A stretch of DNA of 64,000 nt, taken from Streptomyces sabulosicollis. Lineage in GTDB: Bacteria; Actinomycetota; Actinomycetes; Streptomycetales; Streptomycetaceae. The number at the start of each line of letters is the position of its first letter. Position 1 is the first letter of the stretch. The stretch covers positions 1 to 64,000 of the forward strand of contig NZ_JAEEAP010000005.1 of NCBI RefSeq assembly GCF_016103465.1. The letters are read 5' to 3'. The translations under genes and the position numbers were made by a program. Positions 18,301 through 24,939 of the stretch are shown piece after piece. Under the pieces are notes generated by a model. The model saw nothing but the letters and a program-made list of their open reading frames with translations. It ran no database searches and was not told the DNA's origin.

Positions 18301-18652
18301 CCAGGCGCTCCCACTCGGTGCCGTGCGGGCGCCGGTGGAGAACATGGTGCTCGCGGGCGCCGCCGGTGGTGAGCTGGAGGCTGGCCGAGCCCTTGGGACA
18401 CAGCCGGCCACGGGAGACGGGGGAGTCGGGGTCGCCCTCGATCTGGGTGACGCGGTCGCCCTCCACATAGACGTCCTGGCCGCAGCCCACCGCGCAGTAC
18501 GGGCAGACCGACTTCACGACCCGGTCCGCCGAGGCGGTCCGGGCAGCGGGCCGCGCACCGGCGCTCGTGGCGGCGGCCCCGCGGCCCAGCGGGTCGGTCC
18601 CCGTGAGCTGGCGATAGACCGGCCAGGAGGCGATCCATGTGCGTACGCCCAT
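15395..18652 (-). CDS. fdhA: Selenocysteine-containing formate dehydrogenase, alpha subunit
   Basis: A 1085-aa molybdopterin oxidoreductase when the in-frame TGA at 18089-18091 is read as selenocysteine; otherwise it splits into two ORFs. N-terminal CPYCAVGC plus a later Cys in GRLCPKG bind a 4Fe-4S cluster. NQARV-Sec-HSS is the active site that ligates Mo/W, and the Sec is followed by a SECIS hairpin. Downstream blocks (QGSNMAECHPVGF, HVDPRFTRTSA) are typical of FdnG/FdoG-type enzymes. No Tat signal is present. ATG at 18652 has GGAAGGG about 8 nt upstream. No beta or gamma subunit gene is nearby, so its electron partner is unknown. The whole Sec machinery is encoded next door. Confidence 0.93.
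18060..18091 (-). promoter_or_regulatory. SECIS element with Sec UGA codon
   Basis: On the minus strand the UGA (18091-18089) is followed after 12 nt by a perfect 6-bp stem GTTCCC/GGGAAC (18076-18071 and 18065-18060) closing the loop GGTCT. The GGUCU apical loop and this spacing are those of E. coli fdhF/fdnG SECIS hairpins bound by SelB. It lies inside the fdhA coding sequence. Confidence 0.9.
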
Positions 18653-18911
18653 GACGTGTGCCCTTCCGTGCCCTTCGCGCTGGTGCCCTTGCGCTCGTGC
18701 CCTTGCGCTCGTGCCGTTCGGCCGTGTTGTTCCGGCCGTCCCGGGCGCCCTGCCGGGTACCCCGGTTCCCCTTCCCCAGTCGCCCCGGGGCAGGTGTGAG
18801 GCGCGGAAACCCGGGCACTCCGAACCGGCGGTGTGTCCGCTCGCGGACCGTTCGGCCTGCCCGTAATGTCCGCTTGGCCTTGGTCTGGAATAGTACGACG
18901 GGAGTGATCGG
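18653..18911. other. Divergent fdhA/ctaC intergenic region
   Basis: No tRNA and no larger ORF are supported here. The region holds the degenerate GTGCCCTT repeats next to fdhA, then GC-rich sequence with GCCGGGTACC near 18752, then a locally AT-richer stretch around 18860-18895 where promoters for the ctaC side probably lie. I could not identify a confident -10/-35 pair. The 34-codon ORF begins at 18912. Confidence 0.5.
18658..18725. repeat. Tandem repeats carrying Shine-Dalgarno-like motifs, fdhA leader
   Basis: Five degenerate GTGCCSTT-headed units start at 18658, 18668, 18683, 18697 and 18711. The units at 18683 and 18697 are perfect 14-mers (GTGCCCTTGCGCTC). On the fdhA (minus) strand the first four units each contain AAGGGCAC, and the copy nearest the ATG is the ribosome binding site. 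Confidence 0.8.
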
Positions 18912-19016
18912 ATGGCTATCGGGGACTTCCGCCAGGGCGCAGGAGCGGCCGGTACCGGCCCGGGCGAGCGGGGTCGAAAGGGCGCCGCCGAGGACGTGGA
19001 GAAGGTGGCGCGGTGA
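18912..19016 (+). CDS. Small ORF (34 aa) coupled to ctaC
   Basis: ATG at 18912 has GGGAG 7 nt upstream, and its TGA overlaps the GTG start of ctaC (GTGA). The product starts MAIGDFRQG and ends EDVEKVAR; it is hydrophilic with no membrane segment or known motif. The good Shine-Dalgarno and the 4-nt overlap, the same arrangement as the other junctions of this operon, suggest real translation, either as a small protein or as a leader that couples ctaC expression. I do not recognise the sequence. Confidence 0.5.
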   Translation: MAIGDFRQGAGAAGTGPGERGRKGAAEDVEKVAR

Positions 19017-19669
19017 TCCAGCGTCATATCTTCGGCCACGTCTTCGCCCTGGAGGCGCTCATCGCGGCCGGGGTCTTCGTCGTCGTGCTCGCCCTCCTGG
19101 TCTACGCGCTGCTCAGGCGGCGGGCCGGGAGACAGGCCACCGCCTCCCGGCGGACGGAGCGCCCGCGCCTGGAGGCGTACTACGTCGCCGTCCTGACCGC
19201 GTTCGGCGTGTTCCTGGTGGCGTGGACGGCGTGGCAGAACCACCGGGAACACCACACGGCCGAGCGCCCGCCCGTGCGCGTCGACGTCTCCTCCTTCCAG
19301 TGGTGCTGGACCTTCAGCTACCCACAGGCGCCCCAGCGGCGCAGTGCCTCCGGGACGTGCCGGGGCGACGACCTGCCGACCCTGGTCGTGCCGACCGGCC
19401 GTCCCGTGAAACTGCGGCTGACCTCCCGTGACGTCATCCACTCGCTATGGGTTCCGGAGCTGCGGTACAAGATGGACGCCTTTCCCGACCACGTGAACTC
19501 CTTCACCCTCACCCTCGACCGGGAGGGCCGCTGGATGGGCAAGTGCGCGGAGTTCTGCGGCCTCCGGCACCACACCATGCACTTCTGGATCAAGGCGGTG
19601 TCGCCCGAGGAGTACCACCGCTTCCTCCAGGGGCAGCAGGGCGGAGGCGGACAGGGAGCGGCGGCATGA
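19013..19669 (+). CDS. ctaC: Cytochrome c oxidase subunit II
   Basis: A 218-aa membrane-anchored CuA protein with two N-terminal transmembrane helices (about 8-34 and 60-78). An extracytoplasmic cupredoxin domain follows. The CuA site is intact: the His in DVIHSLWVP and C-x3-C-x3-H-x2-M as CAEFCGLRHHTM. FQWCWTF is the aromatic electron-entry patch. No lipobox and no fused cytochrome c domain. It passes electrons from cytochrome c or a bc complex to CtaD. GTG start at 19013 overlaps the upstream 34-codon ORF; the stop overlaps ctaD by 4 nt. Confidence 0.92.
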   Translation: MIQRHIFGHVFALEALIAAGVFVVVLALLVYALLRRRAGRQATASRRTERPRLEAYYVAVLTAFGVFLVAWTAWQNHREHHTAERPPVRVDVSSFQWCWTFSYPQAPQRRSASGTCRGDDLPTLVVPTGRPVKLRLTSRDVIHSLWVPELRYKMDAFPDHVNSFTLTLDREGRWMGKCAEFCGLRHHTMHFWIKAVSPEEYHRFLQGQQGGGGQGAAA

Positions 19670-21345
19670 CGGTCGCGCCGCCCACCGCCAAGGAGGGCAC
19701 CGGCGGGCGGCCGGTCCCGCCGAGCGGCTGGCTGGCCTGGGTGACCAGCACCGATCACAAGCGGATCGGCGTGCTGACCATCGCCACCTCGCTGGTGCTG
19801 TTCCTGGTCATGGGCACCTTCGCGCTGACCATGCGGGCCCAGCTGGCCCAGCCCGAGCAGCACCTGGTGAGCACGGAGTTGTACAACCAGCTGTTCACCA
19901 TCCACGGCTCGGGCATGATCTACATGGTCGTCACCCCGTTCGCGATCGGCATGGGCGTGTATCTGGTGCCGCTTCAGATCGGGGCCCCCGGCATCGCGAT
20001 CCCACGCCTCACCCTGCTGGGCTACTGGCTCTACGCGCTCGGGGCGCTGGTGATGCTGGCCGGCTTCGCCACGCCGGGCGGGGCCCATGCCGACGGCTGG
20101 TTCTCCTATCCGCCGATGGCCGACAGCGTCCACTCGCCGGGCGCGGGCTCCGACCTGTGGATCGCGGGAGTGTTCCTGGCGACCACCGGAACCATCGTCA
20201 TGGGCTGGGCCGTGCTGTGGACGGGCCTGCGCAAACGGACCCACGGGATGACGATGCTGCGGCTGCCCGTGTTCTCCTGGTCGATGATCGCCACCTGTCT
20301 GATGGTGATCGGCGCCTTCCCCGCCCTGCTGGCCGCGCTCGGCCTGCTCGCCGTCGGGCGCGCCAACCCGGCGATCTTCGAAGCGAACGTGTGGAACATC
20401 GGCTACCAGCACCTGTTCTGGTTCTACGGCCACCCGGTCGTGTACGTCATGTTCTTTCCCTATCTGGCCGCCGTGTCCGAGGTGCTCGCCGTCTTCTCCG
20501 GGCGCCGCTTCTTCGGCTACCGGGGCACGGTCCTGTCGCTGCTGGTGTTCGCCGGGCTGTCGATGAGCGTATGGGGGCACCACATGTTCGCCACCGGCCA
20601 GGCGACCAACGACTACTACTCGCTGACCTCCATCGCCCTGCTCGTCCCCGCGGGCGTGGAGTACTTCGCCATGATCGGCACCATCCTCGGCGGGCGGCTG
20701 CGCCTTGGCCCGCCGATGCTGTTCGCCCTGGCCTTCATCCCGCAGTTCCTGATCGGCGGGCTCACCGGCATCATGCTCGGCACCCCGGTGATCGACTACC
20801 ACGTGACCGACAGCTACTTCGTGGTGGCACACCTCCACTACGTGCTGTTCGCGGGCAGCGCCTTCGGGCTGTTCGCCGCCGTGTACTTCTGGTTCCCGAA
20901 GGTCACGGGCGTGATGCTCGGCGACCGGGCGGGCCGGCTGCACTTCTGGCTGCTGGTGATCGGCACCAACGTCACGTTCCTGCCCATGTTCGCGCTCGGC
21001 TACCTCGGCATGCCGCGCCGGGTGTCGGCCTACGCGTCCTTCGAGGGCTTCGGCTGGCTGAACCTCCTGTCCAGCGTCGGTGCCGCGTTCCTCGCCGCGA
21101 GTGTGCTGGTGTTCGCCGTCAACGTGCTGTGGACCCTGCGCAGGCGGACCCTGGGGAGCGCCGAGCGGGCCCCGGACGACCCGTGGGGCGGACACACCCT
21201 GGAATGGGCCACCACGTCCCCGCCGCCCCGGCTGAACTTCACCCCGGACCACCCGGTGCCGCCCGTCACCAGCTTCGCCCCGCTGCTGGACCAGCGGCAG
21301 CGGCGCGAGGAAGGGGCCGCCGCGGGCGACGGGAGCCGGCCGTGA
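19666..21345 (+). CDS. ctaD: Heme-copper oxidase subunit I (atypical proton channels)
   Basis: A 559-aa protein with about 12 transmembrane helices. Heme and CuB ligands are complete: HGSGMIYM (helix II His), GHPVVY (His plus cross-linked Tyr), WGHHMFATG and VVAHLHYVLF, plus the heme-propionate MPRR. The residues of canonical A1 proton channels are changed: GAPDMAFPR reads GAPGIAIPR (Asp to Gly), GHPEVY reads GHPVVY (Glu to Val), and PTGIK reads PAGVE (Lys to Glu). So this is a divergent or A2-like oxidase. ATGA overlap with ctaC and GTGA overlap with the next gene. No subunit III (ctaE) gene follows. Confidence 0.93.
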   Translation: MTVAPPTAKEGTGGRPVPPSGWLAWVTSTDHKRIGVLTIATSLVLFLVMGTFALTMRAQLAQPEQHLVSTELYNQLFTIHGSGMIYMVVTPFAIGMGVYLVPLQIGAPGIAIPRLTLLGYWLYALGALVMLAGFATPGGAHADGWFSYPPMADSVHSPGAGSDLWIAGVFLATTGTIVMGWAVLWTGLRKRTHGMTMLRLPVFSWSMIATCLMVIGAFPALLAALGLLAVGRANPAIFEANVWNIGYQHLFWFYGHPVVYVMFFPYLAAVSEVLAVFSGRRFFGYRGTVLSLLVFAGLSMSVWGHHMFATGQATNDYYSLTSIALLVPAGVEYFAMIGTILGGRLRLGPPMLFALAFIPQFLIGGLTGIMLGTPVIDYHVTDSYFVVAHLHYVLFAGSAFGLFAAVYFWFPKVTGVMLGDRAGRLHFWLLVIGTNVTFLPMFALGYLGMPRRVSAYASFEGFGWLNLLSSVGAAFLAASVLVFAVNVLWTLRRRTLGSAERAPDDPWGGHTLEWATTSPPPRLNFTPDHPVPPVTSFAPLLDQRQRREEGAAAGDGSRP

Positions 21346-21701
21346 AGCGGCACCTGTCCGTCCTCGTCGTGGCCGGCTGGGGCCTCCTCAACGGTGTGCT
21401 GCTCGCGGTGCTGGCCGTGTACGGCGAGAGCGCGATGGTGTTCTGGCTGTGGGGCGGTGTCGTCGTGCTGCTGGAGCTGGCGGCCGTGGCCGTGCTCGCC
21501 TCCTCCCGCCTCGGACCCGACCAGCACGTCCGCTACCGGGTGCCGGACCGCGCGGCCGGTGCGGTGGTGCCCGCCGCCTTCGGCTTCCTCCTCGTCGCGC
21601 TGGCGTTCGTCTACGGCGCGTGGCTGCTGGCCCTCGCCGGGCCGCTGCTGCTCGTGGCGGTGGCCCTGGCGGTGCGCGGCACGACGGCACGGGAGGAGTA
21701 G
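21342..21701 (+). CDS. Small membrane protein of the oxidase operon
   Basis: A 119-aa protein with four predicted transmembrane helices (about 5-28, 32-56, 72-92 and 93-112) and short polar loops (SRLGPDQHVRYRVPDR). GTG at 21342 overlaps the ctaD stop by 4 nt, so it is co-translated with the oxidase. Position and size fit an accessory oxidase subunit (subunit IV/CtaF-like role), but I see no diagnostic sequence motif, so function is inferred from context only. Confidence 0.65.
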   Translation: MKRHLSVLVVAGWGLLNGVLLAVLAVYGESAMVFWLWGGVVVLLELAAVAVLASSRLGPDQHVRYRVPDRAAGAVVPAAFGFLLVALAFVYGAWLLALAGPLLLVAVALAVRGTTAREE

Positions 21702-21709
21702 AACCGGTG

Positions 21710-22246
21710 ATGGACCACTCGGCACACGCCACGCCGCTGTCGTCCGTGGCCGCCATGGCCCTGTCGGGTCTCGCGCTGGCCGCGCTGGTGCCGGGCGCCA
21801 TGTGGCCGTTGAGACGGGCGCCGCTGTGGGAGCGCGTGACCCTGCCCCCGGGCGTGGCGCTGCCCCTGCTGGTCCTGCTGCACGCCTGGGTGATGCTCGC
21901 CGATCTGGTGCGTCCGGTGCCGACCGCTGTCACCATGGTGTCGGAGCTGGCCCTGCTGGCGGCCGCGGTGGCGTTCTGGGCACCCGTCGTGGCGCGTACC
22001 CGGCACCGCCTCAGCGATCCCGGCCGGTGCCTCTATCTGTTCCTGGCCGTCCCGCTGCTGGACCTCCCCGCGCTGGGGGTGATCGCGGCCGGACACTCCG
22101 CGGAGGGACTCGCCATGATCGTCGGCATGCTGCCGCTCGGCATCGCCGCCGCCGCCGTCACCTGGTCCTGGATCAGCCGGGAGGAACGGCAGGCGGCGGA
22201 CGCGCTCCCGCTCGCGGTGCGGGGCGGTGATCCCCATGGCCGCTGA
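21710..22246 (+). CDS. Multi-spanning membrane protein of the oxidase operon
   Basis: A 178-aa protein with about five hydrophobic helices (SVAAMALSGLALAAL, LLVLLHAWVMLADL, ELALLAAAVAFWAP, CLYLFLAVPLLDLPA, AMIVGMLPLGIAAA). The N-terminus MDHSAHATPL is His-containing and may face a metal. It could be an assembly factor or a subunit-III substitute for the neighbouring oxidase; no motif decides this. Either GTG 21707 or ATG 21710 fits the GGAGGA at 21692-21697. It overlaps the HAD gene by 11 nt. Confidence 0.6.
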   Translation: MDHSAHATPLSSVAAMALSGLALAALVPGAMWPLRRAPLWERVTLPPGVALPLLVLLHAWVMLADLVRPVPTAVTMVSELALLAAAVAFWAPVVARTRHRLSDPGRCLYLFLAVPLLDLPALGVIAAGHSAEGLAMIVGMLPLGIAAAAVTWSWISREERQAADALPLAVRGGDPHGR

Positions 22247-22934
22247 CGGCCGCCCGGGCGTCCTCGTCTTCGACGTCAACGAGACGCTCACCGACATGTC
22301 CCCGCTCGCCGCGCGCCTGGAGGACACCGGTCTGCCCGGCCACCTGCTGCCGGTGTGGTTCGCCGGTGTCCTGCGCGACGGCATCGCCCTGACCCTCGCG
22401 GGCGGTCGCGCGACGTTCGCCGAGGTCGCCGGGGACGTCCTGCGCACCCTCCTCGCCCGGCACGGGCCCGGGGGAGCGGATCCGGCGGCGGCCGTGGACC
22501 ATGTGCTCACCGGCCTGCCGGACCTGCCCGTCCACCCGGACGTCCCCGAGGGCGTACGGGCACTGCACGCGGCCGGCCACCGCCTGGTCACCCTGACGAA
22601 CGGCTCGGCGGACACCACGCGTGCGGTACTGGACCGGGCCGGGTGCGCGGACCACTTCGAGGCCCACCTGGACGTCCAAGGTGCCGGTGGCCGGTGGAAG
22701 CCCGCCCCGGCCGCCTACGCGTACGCGCTGCGCGCGGTGGACGTACCGGCCGGCGCGGCGACGATGGTGGCGGTGCACCCGTGGGACATCGACGGTGCCG
22801 CCCGCGCCGGTCTCTCCACCGTCTGGTTGCGCCGCACGCCGGGGCCCTACCCGTCGGCGGCGCGGTCCGCCGACCGGGAGGCGACCGGGGTGGCGGATCT
22901 GGCCCGGCGCCTGGGAGCCGCCACGCCCGGCTGA
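22236..22934 (+). CDS. HAD-superfamily hydrolase (haloacid dehalogenase type II-like)
   Basis: A 232-aa HAD hydrolase. The nucleophile motif is VFDVNETLTD (in 2-haloacid dehalogenases the first Asp attacks the substrate), motif II is TLTNGSADTTR, the Lys is in GRWKPAPAAY, and motif IV resembles AVHPWDIDGAARAG. NET after the Asp is the pattern of type II haloacid dehalogenases. Physiological substrate unknown. ATG 22236 is preferred over GTG 22227; both overlap the preceding membrane-protein gene, implying co-transcription with the oxidase operon. Confidence 0.8.
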   Translation: MAADGRPGVLVFDVNETLTDMSPLAARLEDTGLPGHLLPVWFAGVLRDGIALTLAGGRATFAEVAGDVLRTLLARHGPGGADPAAAVDHVLTGLPDLPVHPDVPEGVRALHAAGHRLVTLTNGSADTTRAVLDRAGCADHFEAHLDVQGAGGRWKPAPAAYAYALRAVDVPAGAATMVAVHPWDIDGAARAGLSTVWLRRTPGPYPSAARSADREATGVADLARRLGAATPG

Positions 22935-23022
22935 CCGGGCGGCGGTGGCCACGCCCGGCCGACCGGTCCGCGGCGGCCGGACCGCGTGGGTGCGCAGCGC
23001 ATGCGCTCGGCGGGCTCGTGGC

Positions 23023-24663
23023 TCACCCGCCGTCGGCCTCCTCCGTCTCGCCCGGGGCGGCACGCACGACCTCGATGCGGCGCCGCTGCCGGTCGGTGGC
23101 GGGCATCTCCACCCGCTTGCCGAAGTACCACCGGCTGAGCGCGTTGCGGACGCGGTGCCGGTGGAACCAGCGCCACGCCTCCGTGCCGTGCGCCCGTGGC
23201 TCCGGCTCGGCGCGCACGAGGATGCGGTACGCCTCGGCCGGCGGCAGCAGCGTCCGGGCCTGCTCGTAGCCGCCTTCCGCGCTCCGCCGTACCTCGGCCG
23301 CCGCCCGCCCCTCCACCAGGCGGCGGCGGTCGGCCGCCTGGAGCCCCAGGCAGGCCCGTTTGGTGGCGTGGTACGCCAGGAACGGCAGCACGAACAGGGC
23401 GGTGCGGAGGGTGTACGTCACCAGCTCCACCGAGATCCCGAAGACGAAGGCGATGACGTCCTGACCGCCCGCCACGAGCAGCACGGCGTAGGCGGAGACG
23501 GCGGCGACGCCCAGGGCGGTGCGGGTGGGCTGGTTGCGCGGGCGGTCGCACAGGTGCTGTTCGGGGGCGGGCCCGGTGATCCACCGTTCGAAGTACGGAT
23601 AGCCGTAGAGGATCACGAACAGGGCCACGGGCAGCGCCACCCCCGGCAGGAAGACGTCCCAGACCACGGTGTGCCCCGCGAGGTTCGTCTCCGCGGCCGG
23701 CATCAGGCGCAGCGCGCCCTCGAGGAAGCCCACGTACCAGTCCGGCTGGGAGTCGAGGGAGACGTGGTCGGCTCGGTAGGGACCCACCGCCCAGATGGGG
23801 TTGATCTGCAGCAGTGCCCCCAGCAGGGTGACCACACCCGCCACGGTGAAGAACAACCCCAGCGACTTGGCGGCGTACTGCGGGAAGAGCGGCTTGCCGA
23901 CCGCGTTCCGGTTGGTCCGGCCGGGCCCGGCCCACTGGGTGTGCTTGTGGTGGACGATGAGCGTCAGATGGAGGACGACGAGGGCCAGCAGGAGCCCCGG
24001 CAGCAGCAGGATGTGGGCCGCGTACAGGCGGGGGATGATGTCGTGCCCGGGGAACTCGCCGCCGAAGACGAAGAACGACAGATAGGTGCCGACGACGGGC
24101 ACCGAGAGCATGATGCCCTGGGCCGTGCGCAGACCGGTTCCGGACAGCAGGTCGTCGGGGAGCGAGTAGCCGCAGAACCCCTCCAGCAGGGCCAGCAGGA
24201 ACAGTGTCACGCCGACCATCCAGTTGACTTCCCGGGGACGCCGGAAGGCACCGGTGAAGAAGATCCGCAGCAGATGCAGGCCGATGGCGGCGACGAACAC
24301 CAGGGCGCCCCAGTGGTGCACCTGCCGGATCAGCAGTCCGCCGCGCACATCGAAGCTGATGTGCAGCGCCGACGCGTACGCCTCCGACGTCATCACACCC
24401 CGCAGCGGCACATAGGAACCGGTGTACGGCGTCTCCGCCATGTCGGGGTGGAAGAAGAACGTCAGCCAGACGCCCGTCGCCACCAGGACGACCAGGCTGT
24501 ACAGGGCGACCTCGCCCAGCAGGAACGACCAGTGGTCGGGGAACGCCTTGCGCAGGAACTCCTTGCCGGCGCCGGTGAGCGGCAGGCGCTTGTCGAGTGC
24601 GCCCGCCAGCCGCTCCCCGCGCGCGGCCGACCCGGTCGACGCGTTCTCGTCAGCCACCGCCAC
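23023..24663 (-). CDS. qcrB: Cytochrome b subunit, actinobacterial QcrB type (orphan)
   Basis: A 546-aa cytochrome b. Heme-ligating His pairs lie in RQVHHWG with GLHLLR, and in YAAHILLL with VLHLTL. The quinol-site PEWY region reads QPDWY. Long N- and C-terminal cytosolic extensions are as in actinobacterial QcrB. It would oxidise menaquinol. No qcrA (Rieske) or qcrC gene lies beside it, so it may be an alternative copy. GTG at 24663 is chosen because AGGAGGG lies 10 nt upstream; that site is the last unit of a tandem repeat. It is convergent with the HAD gene. Confidence 0.9.
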   Translation of the reverse strand: MAVADENASTGSAARGERLAGALDKRLPLTGAGKEFLRKAFPDHWSFLLGEVALYSLVVLVATGVWLTFFFHPDMAETPYTGSYVPLRGVMTSEAYASALHISFDVRGGLLIRQVHHWGALVFVAAIGLHLLRIFFTGAFRRPREVNWMVGVTLFLLALLEGFCGYSLPDDLLSGTGLRTAQGIMLSVPVVGTYLSFFVFGGEFPGHDIIPRLYAAHILLLPGLLLALVVLHLTLIVHHKHTQWAGPGRTNRNAVGKPLFPQYAAKSLGLFFTVAGVVTLLGALLQINPIWAVGPYRADHVSLDSQPDWYVGFLEGALRLMPAAETNLAGHTVVWDVFLPGVALPVALFVILYGYPYFERWITGPAPEQHLCDRPRNQPTRTALGVAAVSAYAVLLVAGGQDVIAFVFGISVELVTYTLRTALFVLPFLAYHATKRACLGLQAADRRRLVEGRAAAEVRRSAEGGYEQARTLLPPAEAYRILVRAEPEPRAHGTEAWRWFHRHRVRNALSRWYFGKRVEMPATDRQRRRIEVVRAAPGETEEADGG

Positions 24664-24673
24664 GGCGTGTTCG

Positions 24674-24723
24674 CCCTCCTGACGCCCGCTCCTGACGCCC
24701 GCTCCTGACGCCCGCTCCTGACG
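24674..24723. repeat. 13-bp tandem repeat with Shine-Dalgarno core, qcrB leader
   Basis: Three perfect 13-bp units CCCGCTCCTGACG (24685-24697, 24698-24710, 24711-24723) plus a diverged fourth (24674-24684). On the qcrB strand each unit contains CAGGAG; the diverged copy reads CAGGAGGG and is the likely ribosome binding site. The other copies lie at 13-nt steps upstream. Confidence 0.88.
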
Positions 24724-24939
24724 TCCGCGGTGCGTGGCCGGTCGCCGACTGCTCGCTCCGAGCCTGGCACGAGTGCCCTGGGCACGCGCCGCCGAAACGG
24801 CGTCGGAGGGACGACGGCGACACGGGCGGTGCGGCGCCGCCCGCAGCGGCGTGGACAAGCCGCACCACCTGGCGGTTTGCGGTCCGGGCGGCGGGCTACC
24901 CGGCCGGACGACGGTCGGCCTACGGTGCGGGAGGTCCAG

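Noticed and set aside
15362-18799. A 1145-codon plus-strand open frame opposite fdhA
   Set aside because: It is antisense to the conserved formate dehydrogenase, and the translation shows only Val/Gly/His-rich shadow sequence.
21710-22246. Assignment as cytochrome c oxidase subunit III (ctaE)
   Set aside because: It has only about five helices and none of the conserved subunit III His/Glu segments that I could recognise, so it is left as a membrane protein of unknown function.
24674-24723. CRISPR-like array
   Set aside because: Units are 13 bp with no spacers between them, so it is a simple tandem repeat. No cas genes occur anywhere in the window.
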